A DNA stretch of 64,000 bases from NCBI RefSeq assembly GCF_000513935.1, contig NZ_AZUY01000034.1:1-64000 (forward strand), read 5' to 3'. Positions 1-8,150 of this stretch are shown here, piece by piece. The notes beneath the pieces were generated by a model. It searched no databases. It worked only from the letters and a program-made list of their open reading frames with translations, and was not told the origin of the DNA. The stretch's first letter is position 1. Each line of letters opens with the position of its first letter. Made by a program: the position numbers and the translations under genes. This DNA is from Mesorhizobium sp. WSM3626 (GTDB taxonomy: Bacteria; Pseudomonadota; Alphaproteobacteria; Rhizobiales; Rhizobiaceae).

Positions 1-116
1 CGCCGCAACAGCCGAAGGAAGTGGGTCCGGAACCTGTCCGTCCGGCGAACCCGGTCCAGTTCGAGCGGATCGTGTCGCCCGATGGAAAAGTAACCTACAG
101 CAAGGTCCGCAAGTAG
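1..116 (+). CDS. C-terminal end of an unidentified protein (5' truncated)
   Basis: An open frame enters from the window edge and ends at TAG 114-116. The 37 visible codons give a proline-rich segment followed by a tail ending QFERIVSPDGKVTYSKVRK. I do not recognise the family. Codon use fits the neighbouring genes, and the tail is charged and soluble-looking. The next gene begins 67 bases downstream on the same strand, so the two could share a transcript. Confidence 0.5.
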   Translation, partial: PQQPKEVGPEPVRPANPVQFERIVSPDGKVTYSKVRK

Positions 117-183
117 GTTTGCGCGGAACCAATTCTTAATGGAAGAAGTTCATCGTCCCTGCAAGATGTTGCGGGAACGACCG

Positions 184-870
184 ATGCTGAAATATGCCAC
201 CAGGTTGATCTACCTTGCGCCCGCGCTGACCTTCGGCCTTGGCGCGGCGTTCGTCGCGGCCGCCTATCGGCTTGGCGCGTCACCCGCCGATCCGGCCGCC
301 TGGCAGGGTTTTCTGGCTCTCGCCCCGCTGGTCCGCGAGCCGGTCTATCTGGTTGCCGGGCTGCCGGGCTCCGGCGATGCCGCTGCCTTCGTCGTCTTCG
401 CCACCGCCGCACTTGCCGGCGTCGTCATTGCCTTCTCTTCCCGTCCAACCGGCAGGGCGCGATTTGTCCATGCCCATCTTGCCTTCCTGATGCTGTTCCT
501 GTCGATGGGTCGGGCAGGGGTCTTTTCCGCAGGCAACGCCGAGATCGGCATCGGCCCGGCATCGCTGACCGACTGGACGCTGGATTTCAGCAGCTTTCCC
601 GCTATTGGTGTCGGCCTTTTTGCGGTCGTCGCGCTGACCTGCGCCGCCAGCCATCGGTCCGTGATACGTGACATGATTGTGCGGCAGACCGCCATGCAGA
701 AGGTCGAGAGCCGGCGGACCAGGCATTCCGCGGTGGTGGCTGGTGCGGCCCTCGCGGTGGTCGGCGCCATCACTACGGTCACGTGGGCCAATGAGTGGGG
801 GCCATTCGGCCCTTCGCCCCTGATCAACGCATGCGAGCAGGTGAAGGGGCATCTTCACTGCTGGCAGTAA
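184..870 (+). CDS. Small multi-pass membrane protein of unknown function
   Basis: This 228-residue protein has about five hydrophobic segments (near residues 6-27, 60-82, 95-112, 130-153 and 183-202) joined by short loops. It ends in a short segment with two cysteines (NACEQVKGHLHCWQ), which could be periplasmic. I start it at ATG 184 because the hydrophobic N-terminus then begins at once; an upstream ATG at 139 would add 15 charged residues. No catalytic motif is visible. It lies near the pilus locus but is not next to it, so a link to pili is unproven. Confidence 0.6.
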   Translation: MLKYATRLIYLAPALTFGLGAAFVAAAYRLGASPADPAAWQGFLALAPLVREPVYLVAGLPGSGDAAAFVVFATAALAGVVIAFSSRPTGRARFVHAHLAFLMLFLSMGRAGVFSAGNAEIGIGPASLTDWTLDFSSFPAIGVGLFAVVALTCAASHRSVIRDMIVRQTAMQKVESRRTRHSAVVAGAALAVVGAITTVTWANEWGPFGPSPLINACEQVKGHLHCWQ

Positions 871-1045
871 CTGGACGGAGCGGAATCGAGAACCGACAGA
901 TACTCGCACTTCCGTCCGTCGCACCCAGTGAAGGCCCCTTCAACCGTCATTTAACACCACTTTTTACTGGCAAATGAAGTTGCGCGGAGGTGCCAAACGA
1001 TTTTGCGCGCTACAGTTCGGGCCGCTGTACTTCGGCCGCCATTGC

Positions 1046-1238
1046 TTAGGGCATGTAGCCCCTCTCCTGCAGCCATGCGGCCAAGATCAAGCGGATCGCC
1101 TCCGATCGCCCAGCGTTGTTCATGTCGGCAGAAAAGGAATCGATCGCTCGCAGGAGGTCTTCCGGCGCCCGGAATGCCACGAGAGGATCCTTGCCGATCG
1201 CCGGTCGCCCTCGCTTTTTAGCGCTTCACCTCCGGCAT
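1046..1238 (-). pseudogene. Ribbon-helix-helix (CopG-type) protein gene broken by a one-base frameshift
   Basis: On the minus strand, ATG 1238-1236 starts MPEVKR and then meets TAA at once. Removing a single base (A1220 on the plus strand) restores one frame running through KKRGRPAIGKDPLVAFRAPE, then a helix-turn-helix-like part (GRSEAIRLILAAWLQERGY) to TAA 1048-1046. The repaired product is about 63 residues, the usual size for a ribbon-helix-helix DNA-binding protein, with the usual basic N-terminus. It may be a real pseudogene or a sequencing error. No toxin gene is next to it. Confidence 0.55.
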
Positions 1239-1340
1239 CCCGAGACGCGTATCAGAAATGTTGCTGAATGCGGCTCTGACGCAGGTTACACGCCGGCAGT
1301 TGCTGAATTCCCAAGGTCATGATGTCTAAGAGCGCACCGG

Positions 1341-2183
1341 TCAGTCCAGGCGGTGCGGAACAAGAGGTCTGGCTTCTCGTCTTCGATCCCTGCGCAGAAA
1401 AGGATATCCGAGTTGGCCGAGGTAGCTTGTCGGGACCGGCTCCTCCACGCCGTATTTCTCGGGCATCTCAGAACCCGGAACATGAAACGTGCCGAACAGC
1501 ACGTCAAAGAGCGCGATCTGGCTGGCAAAGTTCTTGTCGTAAGCCGCTCGATGGTCGGCGTGATGCCAATGGTGGAACTGAGGGCTGGCGATCAGCCACT
1601 TGAGTGGGCCGAAATTGATCCTGACGTTGGCGTGCAAGAGCAGCGCGTGGCCGGTGTAAATGATGAAATAGATCGCGATCGCCTCATCTGAAAATCCAAG
1701 GAAGAAAATGGGTGCCAGCGAGACGGATTTTGTGATGATCTGGTCGACCGGATGGGCGCGAAAGGAGGCGAGCCAGTCAAGTTCCTCGATCCCGTGGTGG
1801 ATTGAGTGGAAACGCCAGAGCGCCGGGATGGCATGAAAGGTGCGGTGCGCGGCGTAGACGCCAAGATCGGCGATGACGATCATCTCGATCACCTGGAGCC
1901 AGATGGATTGGCCGCTGATGGCCAGCAGCAAGCCACGCGGCACTAGCAAGCCCGCCGCGCCCATTGCGGCGGCCGCGACCATGACAATGAAAATCTTGGT
2001 GATGGCGCTGTTCAGAACAGCATAGATCACGTCGTTGCCGAAGCCATTGCGCAGTATCTTCTGGGGGCGAACGGCTAGAAGCCTCTCCAGCGGAACGAAG
2101 ATCGCGAAGCAAATTAGCAGCGACTTTAGCCCGAGAATATCCACGTTCGGCACTAACCCCCACCCAAAGTATCTGTCGACCAT
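1341..2183 (-). CDS. Fatty acid hydroxylase / sterol desaturase superfamily membrane protein
   Basis: This 280-residue integral membrane protein has several transmembrane segments and the histidine clusters that bind a di-iron centre in this superfamily: HRTFH and HSIHH in the middle, and HHWHH followed by ADH near the C-terminus. Such enzymes hydroxylate or desaturate lipids using O2. The start at ATG 2183 puts the first membrane helix about 15 residues in; the open frame extends further upstream but that part is not membrane-like. The natural substrate (fatty acid, hopanoid precursor or other lipid) cannot be read from the sequence. It is convergent with no obvious partner, and cpaA lies just upstream on the same strand. 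Confidence 0.8.
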   Translation of the reverse strand: MVDRYFGWGLVPNVDILGLKSLLICFAIFVPLERLLAVRPQKILRNGFGNDVIYAVLNSAITKIFIVMVAAAAMGAAGLLVPRGLLLAISGQSIWLQVIEMIVIADLGVYAAHRTFHAIPALWRFHSIHHGIEELDWLASFRAHPVDQIITKSVSLAPIFFLGFSDEAIAIYFIIYTGHALLLHANVRINFGPLKWLIASPQFHHWHHADHRAAYDKNFASQIALFDVLFGTFHVPGSEMPEKYGVEEPVPTSYLGQLGYPFLRRDRRREARPLVPHRLD

Positions 2184-2271
2184 TTGAACCACTCGGCTCT
2201 CCGCCGCGCAACGGGCATTCGCGGGAGAGTTGGCAATCCGAAGCCAATCGACAAAAGCTGCATTGCACCTA

Positions 2272-2796
2272 TCAAGCCGTGAAATAACGCAAGTACATCG
2301 CAACCAGTGCCGCCGCGGCCATGATGACGCCATAGGGCACCTTACGTGTTTTCCTGATCTCCTCGATGCGGGACAGCGCCGGCCATGCCTGGTATTGCAG
2401 CGGCACGGGAAACTGCAAGGCGAGGCTGACGACAACCCCTCCGGCGGCAAGCCCGACGGCGAACGAGAACAGATGGTTCAGCCCGACGAACAGGCCGATT
2501 GGGAAGAACAGCTTCGCGTCGCCGGCTCCCAGCATCCGCAAGGCCCACAGCACGAAGCCGATCGTCAGCAGCAACAGGCCGGCGGCAAGGTCGCCCTGGA
2601 GCGGTGAAGCGCTATCGATCCCCGCAAGAATGCCGGCCCCTGGGTTCGCCCAGCGGATCAAAGCCAGAAGCGCATAGTCCGCAACAAGCGCCAGAACCGT
2701 CCAGTTGCGTATTTTCCAAGCTATGAAGTCCTGCCATGCGGCGATGAGGATCAATCCCGCCGCTGCCACGATGGCCACCACCCCGAGGAATTCCAT
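2272..2796 (-). CDS. cpaA: Prepilin peptidase CpaA/TadV (A24 family)
   Basis: This 174-residue inner-membrane aspartic peptidase cleaves the leader of Flp pilin and of the TadE-type pseudopilins. The two catalytic aspartates are visible: one in the first cytoplasmic loop (AAWQDFIAWKIRN) and one in the GxGD motif (GAGDAKLF). Five or six hydrophobic segments cover most of the protein. I start at ATG 2796 (MEFLG), which has a GGGGGCAGGCGGG purine stretch in front; ATG 2817 would add seven residues. It is transcribed away from the pilus operon across a shared 447-base promoter region. Confidence 0.88.
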   Translation of the reverse strand: MEFLGVVAIVAAAGLILIAAWQDFIAWKIRNWTVLALVADYALLALIRWANPGAGILAGIDSASPLQGDLAAGLLLLTIGFVLWALRMLGAGDAKLFFPIGLFVGLNHLFSFAVGLAAGGVVVSLALQFPVPLQYQAWPALSRIEEIRKTRKVPYGVIMAAAALVAMYLRYFTA

Positions 2797-3243
2797 CCCG
2801 CCTGCCCCCATTTCCATCTTGGCGCATTGCCGGACGCCTGACCGGTCGAATCATGCAGAATGATTATGCCCGGCGAAAGCCTCCGGCGCATCCGCCGTGA
2901 TCGCAGCCATCGGCAATTTGATCGGGGCCAAGGGAAGCGGCGGGCGTAGCGGGCGGATACCTGAGGCTGAACGTAGCCTTGGGGCGGCGTGGCAGTCGCC
3001 AGCGGATGGTCGTTGTCGTGTTTCGACACACCTCCTCTAGAGCTACTCCTTGGAGCTACTTCGCCAGCCAAGTAAGACCAGATGCATGGGGCTTTTGTTA
3101 ATTTACCATAAACCAAGTCGGAAATGTACCATTAGGATTCCCTAATTGACGAAACGCTTGTTAAGGAGATATTAATAATTGGCGCTGAGGGGGGCTCCTC
3201 TCGCGGACCGGTAAATGGAAACGTCATGTAAGGGAGTATCATC
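2797..3243. promoter_or_regulatory. Divergent cpaA/flp intergenic region
   Basis: No convincing gene lies here. The left half is GC-rich. The stretch 3090-3185 is markedly AT-rich compared with the rest of the window and holds the CtrA-type box listed separately, along with TTAA and TAA half-sites near 3099-3112. A Shine-Dalgarno AAGGGAG sits just before the flp start. This is the obvious control region for both directions of pilus transcription. Confidence 0.6.
3161..3175. promoter_or_regulatory. Candidate CtrA binding box upstream of flp
   Basis: The sequence TTAAGGAGATATTAA is a perfect TTAA-N7-TTAA full site, the consensus bound by the Alphaproteobacterial cell-cycle regulator CtrA. It lies about 70 bases before the flp start codon in an AT-rich island. 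CtrA control of the pilin gene is established in Caulobacter; that it works here is inference. Confidence 0.6.
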
Positions 3244-3438
3244 GTGACCAAATTGATCAGCATGTTCCGTGCCTTCGCCCGCGAAGAGGACGGCATCGCA
3301 CTTTCGGAATACCTCGTTCTCCTCGGCCTGCTTGTTGGAGGCGTGATCGCTGCAGTGCTGGCGGTCGGTGTCAACCTGGCTGGCGCGTGGACGAGCTGGG
3401 GTACATGGTTCAGCACCAGCCTCTCCGCCCCGGCCTAA
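3244..3438 (+). CDS. flp: Flp/Fap-type pilin, major Tad pilus subunit
   Basis: This 64-residue prepilin has a short charged leader ending EEDG, followed by IALSEYLVLLG and a hydrophobic helix. Glutamate and tyrosine lie at positions +5 and +6 after the expected cleavage point, as in Flp pilins. CpaA would remove the first 18 residues or so. The start is GTG 3244, with AAGGGAG eight or so bases upstream. The mature pilin of about 46 residues is typical. Two stem-loops lie directly downstream, which would let this subunit be made in excess over the assembly proteins. Confidence 0.92.
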   Translation: MTKLISMFRAFAREEDGIALSEYLVLLGLLVGGVIAAVLAVGVNLAGAWTSWGTWFSTSLSAPA

Positions 3439-3448
3439 CATCGATGGC

Positions 3449-3480
3449 GTCAAAAGGCGGCTTGCCTGTCGCCTTTTGAC
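3449..3480 (+). terminator. Stem-loop directly after flp
   Basis: GTCAAAAGGCG (3449-3459) pairs perfectly with CGCCTTTTGAC (3470-3480) around a 10-base loop. No long T-run follows, so it may act as an mRNA-stabilising hairpin or partial terminator that keeps flp transcript above that of cpaB and later genes. Confidence 0.65.
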
Positions 3481-3508
3481 CGCGGCACAAACATGCTGCA
3501 TAGACAAT

Positions 3509-3540
3509 AAGCGGCTTTGTCGGCCGCTTGTTATCTAGTT
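3509..3540 (+). terminator. Second stem-loop between flp and cpaB, with T-rich tail
   Basis: AAGCGGC (3509-3515) pairs with GCCGCTT (3523-3529), followed by GTTATCTAGTT. The T-rich tail makes this the better terminator of the two. Readthrough or a separate promoter would be needed for cpaB. Confidence 0.55.
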
Positions 3541-3599
3541 ATTATCTTGATTGATTGATTCTTTCGTCTGGGCGAAAAAGTTACGGCGGGGGCCGTTAG

Positions 3600-4589
3600 A
3601 TGAAAAGCTCCACCATCATAAGTCTGCTTGTCTCGGTCGCGCTGGCGTTGCTGGCGGTCTTCGGCGTCCGATCCTATCTCGCCACCCAGCGCGACATTCT
3701 CGCGCAGCAGGCCGGCCTGGCCGAACCTGCGGCCGGGGATACGATCGTTGTCGCCACGCGCGCGTTGCGCTTCGGCGAGCCGGTCAAGCCCGAGGATGTC
3801 AGGGCTCTCGCATGGCCGACCGGAGAACTGCCGGCCGGCGCCTTCCGCAAGCCGGAGGATCTGCTCGGCACGGACGGCACGCTTCGCTACGTCATGTCGG
3901 CGATGGAAAAGGACGAGCCGGTGCTCGCCTCCAAGATCACCGGCGCCGGCCAGCGCGCGACATTATCGGCGGCACTCACCGAAGGTATGAAGGCGGTGTC
4001 GATCCGCGTCAATGACGTGCTTGGCGTCGCCGGTTTCGTCCTGCCTGGCGACCGCGTCGACATCCTGCTGACGCGGGTAGTTCATGAAGAGGCCAAAAGC
4101 GACCAGACTTTTGTCGACGTGCTGCTTCAGGGGGTCAAGGTTCTGGCCGCCGACCAGACAGCGGACGACCGCACCGACAAGCCCTCCGTCGTCAAGACCG
4201 TGACTTTCGAAGTCACGACCACCGAGGCGCAAAAGCTGACGCTCGCCGCCAATGTCGGCACGCTGTCGCTGGCGCTGCGCAATGTTGCTTCCTCTGGCGT
4301 GGAACAGACGCAGCCGGTGACGCTTGCCGATCTCGGCGGCGGACCGATGGCGCAGACGCTGAAGAATGATGGCGCCGACCAAAACAGACTTACCGATCTG
4401 GAGAAGCTCGTAAGAAACGTCGGTGACACGCTCGGCACGCGGCTCGGCGCGATGGAAGACAACCTTAAGCAAAAACCCGTTATTGTGGAGAAACCGGTTT
4501 TGGTTGCGGCGCCGAAACCGGACTTCGTGGTAATTGGCGTTTCGCGCAATACCAAGCGGGAAGAATACCGGGTCCCGCCGCTAAACTGA
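3600..4589 (+). CDS. cpaB: Flp pilus assembly protein CpaB/RcpC
   Basis: This 329-residue protein has an N-terminal membrane anchor (about residues 5-24). A SAF domain follows (VVATRALRFGEPVKPEDV, about residues 50-115), then the CpaB/RcpC middle domain (GMKAVSIRVNDVLGVAGFVLPGDRVDILLT, seen in two parts). The C-terminal 80 residues are less conserved and partly charged. CpaB sits in the periplasm and works with the CpaC secretin. The start at ATG 3600 is preceded by GGCGGGGG. It is the first of a tightly packed series of assembly genes. Confidence 0.92.
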   Translation: MKSSTIISLLVSVALALLAVFGVRSYLATQRDILAQQAGLAEPAAGDTIVVATRALRFGEPVKPEDVRALAWPTGELPAGAFRKPEDLLGTDGTLRYVMSAMEKDEPVLASKITGAGQRATLSAALTEGMKAVSIRVNDVLGVAGFVLPGDRVDILLTRVVHEEAKSDQTFVDVLLQGVKVLAADQTADDRTDKPSVVKTVTFEVTTTEAQKLTLAANVGTLSLALRNVASSGVEQTQPVTLADLGGGPMAQTLKNDGADQNRLTDLEKLVRNVGDTLGTRLGAMEDNLKQKPVIVEKPVLVAAPKPDFVVIGVSRNTKREEYRVPPLN

Positions 4590-4631
4590 CAAGAAGCCAT
4601 TCGGGAGCGGCCGAGGACGGGGTAACGACGC

Positions 4632-6125
4632 ATGGGCAATCGCCAACTTGAAGACACGGGGATATCGAGGCTGACGCGTGTTCTCGGTGCAGTTGTCTTT
4701 TTGGCCACTTCTCTTCTCGCGGGCCTCGTCGCGCCGGCGCAAGCCCAGGAGAAGAACGTCACGATCGGCGGTGGAAATGTCGCCCACGTGAAGGTCGCGC
4801 CCGGCAGCACGATGACGATCACCACCAGCCGCCGTTTCGCCGATCTCGTGGTTGGCAATCCCGCGGTAGCCGACGTCGTGCCGCTGACGGAACGCTCGCT
4901 CTACATCCAGGGAAAGGGATCGGGTGCCACCAACATCTCGATCTATGACGACGCGAAAAATCTTCTCGGCGTCATCGACGTGCGCATCATGCTCGATTTC
5001 GATGAAATCCAGACGGCGATCCGCTCGGCGGTGCCGAGTTCGAAGCTGACCGTCACCAACGTCAACGACCGCATTCGGCTTACCGGCGTGGTCAAGGACG
5101 GCGTCGATCTTGCGCGGGTGCTCGAGATCGCGCAGCAATATTCGAGCCAACCCGTGTTGAACCAGGTTCGCGTTTCCGACGCCCAGCAGGTGATGCTGGA
5201 GGTGCGCATCATCGAGGCATCGCGCAGCGCGGGGCGGGATCTCGGGATCGGGTTCAATGGTGTAAGTGCGAGCGGCGGTCTCTTTACCGCGGCTCCCCGG
5301 CTTCACATCGGCGTCAACGATGACACGCATCAACTCCAGACAGAAGTCGGCGCCGTCGCCACGCAGAACGGCACCCCGTTCGGGGAGATGATCGCCAAGG
5401 TGCTGGAAGTTTCCGGCTGGCGCATCGATGTCGTCATCAACGCCCTGGAGGCAAAGGGTCTCGTCCGCCGGCTGGCTCAGCCGAATCTCGTGACGATGAG
5501 CGGAACGACGGCCAGCTTCCATGCCGGCGGAGAGGTGCCAATCACGCGCGCGGTGACCACCGGCGGACAGCTCGCGACCGAAATCAGCTATCGACCCTAT
5601 GGCGTGAAACTCTCCTTCACACCGATCGTCCTCGACAATGGGCTCGTCAATCTCGTGATCGAGCCGGAAGTCAGCGAAATCGACCGGTCGGTTACCGTCA
5701 ACGGTAATCCCGGCTTCATTTCGCGCAAGGCCTACGCCACGATCGAACTGCGTGACGGGCAGAGCTTCGCCATGGCCGGCCTGTTACAGACGGTCAACGC
5801 CGGCGACGTCCAGCAAATGCCCTGGCTTGGCCAGGTCCCCGTGCTTGGGACGCTGTTTCGCTCCACCTCGTTCCAGAAGCGGGAGAGCGACCTGGTGATC
5901 GTGGTGACGCCGCGCATCGTGCGGCCGGCCTCGCCCGACGAGAAGCTGCATTCGCCGCTGGACCAGACGCGGCCGGGCAACGACGTGGATATGTTCATGC
6001 TCGGCATGCTGGAAGTCGACAAGGACATGATGCGGGGCTTCAAGGACGGAAAGGGTGTCATCGGCCCCTACGGTCACATCATCGATCTCGATTTCGGAGG
6101 CGCGTATGCCGTCGGCAAGAAATAG
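4632..6125 (+). CDS. cpaC: Flp pilus outer-membrane secretin CpaC/RcpA
   Basis: This 497-residue protein has a signal peptide ending near AQAQ (residue 38). An N-terminal pilus/BON-like region follows (VAPGSTMTITTSRRFADLVV; LTGVVKDGVDLARVLEIAQ), then the C-terminal secretin domain (LVTMSGTTASFHAGGEVPI; ELRDGQSFAMAGLL; LGQVPVLGTLFRS). It forms the outer-membrane channel for the Tad pilus. The next gene begins inside its last 20 bases, so translation is probably coupled. Length and domain order are normal for the family. Confidence 0.93.
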   Translation: MGNRQLEDTGISRLTRVLGAVVFLATSLLAGLVAPAQAQEKNVTIGGGNVAHVKVAPGSTMTITTSRRFADLVVGNPAVADVVPLTERSLYIQGKGSGATNISIYDDAKNLLGVIDVRIMLDFDEIQTAIRSAVPSSKLTVTNVNDRIRLTGVVKDGVDLARVLEIAQQYSSQPVLNQVRVSDAQQVMLEVRIIEASRSAGRDLGIGFNGVSASGGLFTAAPRLHIGVNDDTHQLQTEVGAVATQNGTPFGEMIAKVLEVSGWRIDVVINALEAKGLVRRLAQPNLVTMSGTTASFHAGGEVPITRAVTTGGQLATEISYRPYGVKLSFTPIVLDNGLVNLVIEPEVSEIDRSVTVNGNPGFISRKAYATIELRDGQSFAMAGLLQTVNAGDVQQMPWLGQVPVLGTLFRSTSFQKRESDLVIVVTPRIVRPASPDEKLHSPLDQTRPGNDVDMFMLGMLEVDKDMMRGFKDGKGVIGPYGHIIDLDFGGAYAVGKK

Positions 6126-6396
6126 GACGGCCGGCGCCGTGCTCGGCGCATGCCTGCTGATGAGCGGTTGCGCCGATTACATGGCGCACAGGGATTCGGT
6201 GACGCTCGGCCTTGGCGACGCCCCGCAGGCCAATATCGGCATCCAGACGATCGATCCGTTCCCGCCGGAAGCCTGGAACACCAGGATCGGCGGCGATGGA
6301 CGCGTGGTTGCAAGGGCGCAGCAGCGCTATGCGCCTACCGCGGTAATCGTGCCAGTGCCGGCGGTAGCGACGACCGAGGCCGCGGCCACGAACTGA
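6106..6396 (+). CDS. Small outer-membrane lipoprotein of the tad locus
   Basis: This 96-residue protein has a short basic N-terminus, a hydrophobic stretch and a lipobox LLMSGC, so residue 25 or so becomes the lipidated N-terminus. The mature part holds GDAPQANIGIQTIDPFPPEA, a pattern I associate with small CpaD-like or pilus-associated lipoproteins of Alphaproteobacteria. It overlaps the end of cpaC. It is much shorter than classical CpaD (about 220 residues), and no full-length CpaD is visible in this operon, so it may take over part of that secretin-pilotin role. That last point is inference. Confidence 0.75.
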   Translation: MPSARNRTAGAVLGACLLMSGCADYMAHRDSVTLGLGDAPQANIGIQTIDPFPPEAWNTRIGGDGRVVARAQQRYAPTAVIVPVPAVATTEAAATN

Positions 6397-6486
6397 GGAC
6401 GAACAAACGAGGACAGGACAGGGAGCAGGCGGCGGCTCCGGGGTTTGCGAAGCTGGGTGCGGCGAAAGCCGACACTGGGGTCTGGT

Positions 6487-7974
6487 ATGAGACGGAAGAT
6501 ACTCGATGTGCTGTTCGACGACCGTGGCTATGTCACGGCGTTGACACTGATTGCCATGCCGATGCTGCTGGGCTTCAGCCTGCTGGTCATCGATGTGTCG
6601 CGCGGCAATAATCTCCATACCGATCTGCAGAATGCCGTCGACGGGCTGGCGCTTGCCGGCGCCCGCGAACTCGATGGCAGGACGGATTCGATCACAAGGG
6701 CCAACGCCGCGCTCGCCGCTCTGGTGAAGAACCAGGCGCGTGGCGGAAACAGCGGTGCGGCGATTATCGACAACACGCAGGTTAGCGCGATCTACCTCGA
6801 TACCATTCCGGTCAGCGACGACACTCGGATCGACAGCGCCTGGATAACCGCGCACCAGACGACGAATGGAACGCAGGCAGTCTATCTGCTTGTGAGATCC
6901 ACGCCGCGCGCCATGACCTCGCTCTTTCCGATACCTGTCGGGTTGACGAGATCCACGGTGAATTTCCAGGCTGAAGCGGTAGCCGTTTATGACGCCTCGG
7001 CCTGTGACATAACGCCGATGTTCATCTGCAATCCTTTCGAAGCTCAGGGGCTTTCTCTGCCGGATGCGTTCAAACAAGGCCTGACCTATGGCCGGGAGAT
7101 ACTGTCACTTCAGGCGGGAGCGACACCTGGCGCCGGAAATTTCGGGCTATTGGACACCGACATGGATCTGAGGGAGTCCTTTGGAAAGGGTGCAGCCGGT
7201 GCCTGTTACAGCAAACGGTCAGTCGTGACAAAAACCGGCGTGAATTTTGGCCCGGTCTACGCCGGCATTAATGTTCGGTTCGATGTGTATGCCAACAGCA
7301 TCAACAAGCCTCAGTACAAAAACGACCCGCTGTGGCGCCCCTCTATAAACGTCCGCAAGGGGGCCTCGAAATCCAGTAATTGTTCAAAGTTTGCATCCGA
7401 TGACGTTGTCGCGAACGCGATGGGTTTCCCGCTGGGGAACAACTACAACTCGAGCACCGGAATGACCGACAGCACGTGGAGCCAGAGCCGAGACCTATAT
7501 TGGAAGACGAACCATCCGCAGTCGACAATGCCGGCGATTCCGAGCGCAACGAACCCCTTGGGCACCTCTTTCCCTCCCTCCCGCTATGATGTCTACAAAT
7601 ACGAGATCGACAACAATTTGATCAACGAGACGGGAATCGGTAAAAACAAGGAAACGGGGGCTGTCGCCTGTCACGACCCATCCAGTGTCACCAAGTTGCC
7701 GGACAGGCGAGTGATCTTCGCTGCGATCGTCAACTGCCACGACTTCCAAGACAGCACAAAACACTCCACCATCAATGGCAAGACGACCCTGAAGCCAGAC
7801 AGCTTCGCTAGCGTTTTTCTAACGAACCCCGTCGAGAAAACGGACAAGAGCGATGTTGAATCCTCCACCGGCTCCGTGAAGCCGATCACGTTCGAAATCG
7901 TCGATGTCACCGGAGGCCAAGGCAACGGCTCCCTGGACCAGTTCATGCGTGAAGAATCCTATCTGGTTCGATGA
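6487..7974 (+). CDS. tadG: TadG-like pilus assembly protein
   Basis: This 495-residue protein begins with a short cytoplasmic part, then a pseudopilin-like transmembrane helix after DDRGYVTALTLIAMPMLLGF, the Tad_N/TadG pattern. A large periplasmic domain follows with several cysteines (residues about 175-185 and 235-240). A late conserved segment near FEIVDVTGGQGNGSL ends in the LVR tail. I chose ATG 6487, just before the pseudopilin helix; the open frame extends 14 codons upstream without a better start. A decayed second copy of its 3' end lies directly downstream. Confidence 0.82.
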   Translation: MRRKILDVLFDDRGYVTALTLIAMPMLLGFSLLVIDVSRGNNLHTDLQNAVDGLALAGARELDGRTDSITRANAALAALVKNQARGGNSGAAIIDNTQVSAIYLDTIPVSDDTRIDSAWITAHQTTNGTQAVYLLVRSTPRAMTSLFPIPVGLTRSTVNFQAEAVAVYDASACDITPMFICNPFEAQGLSLPDAFKQGLTYGREILSLQAGATPGAGNFGLLDTDMDLRESFGKGAAGACYSKRSVVTKTGVNFGPVYAGINVRFDVYANSINKPQYKNDPLWRPSINVRKGASKSSNCSKFASDDVVANAMGFPLGNNYNSSTGMTDSTWSQSRDLYWKTNHPQSTMPAIPSATNPLGTSFPPSRYDVYKYEIDNNLINETGIGKNKETGAVACHDPSSVTKLPDRRVIFAAIVNCHDFQDSTKHSTINGKTTLKPDSFASVFLTNPVEKTDKSDVESSTGSVKPITFEIVDVTGGQGNGSLDQFMREESYLVR

Positions 7975-8150
7975 TGACCATGGCGGCGTCGAACTGGACC
8001 ACCACCCGGAAAGCATTCGTCAGCATGTTCGTGACAAGGCCGATGATCACAAGTGGGAGCACCAAGACGGCTGAAATTGTCGACGTCATTGGCTTGCACG
8101 GCAACGGAAGCCTGGGAAACGTTCCTGCGCGAGGAGGCGCAATTGGTCCG
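7975..8150 (+). pseudogene. Remnant of a second tadG 3' end
   Basis: The stretch between tadG and tadE still reads RKAFVSMFVTRPM then TAEIVDVIGLHGNGSLG, matching FASVFLTNPVEK then FEIVDVTGGQGNGSLD at the C-terminus of the intact tadG. After a one-base shift it continues as FLREEAQLVRW, matching FMREESYLVR at the tadG end. So about 55 codons of a diverged paralogue remain, frameshifted near 8130. No start of its own is needed; ATG 7971 overlapping the tadG stop is probably coincidental. The best reading is deletion between tandem tadG copies. Confidence 0.65.

Noticed and set aside
974-1322. Plus-strand open frames of 60-97 codons after the membrane protein gene
   Set aside because: They lie opposite the ribbon-helix-helix pseudogene, have no Shine-Dalgarno and an unnatural arginine/proline-rich composition.
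2230-2817. Plus-strand frames across cpaA
   Set aside because: They are antisense shadows of a well-supported prepilin peptidase gene.
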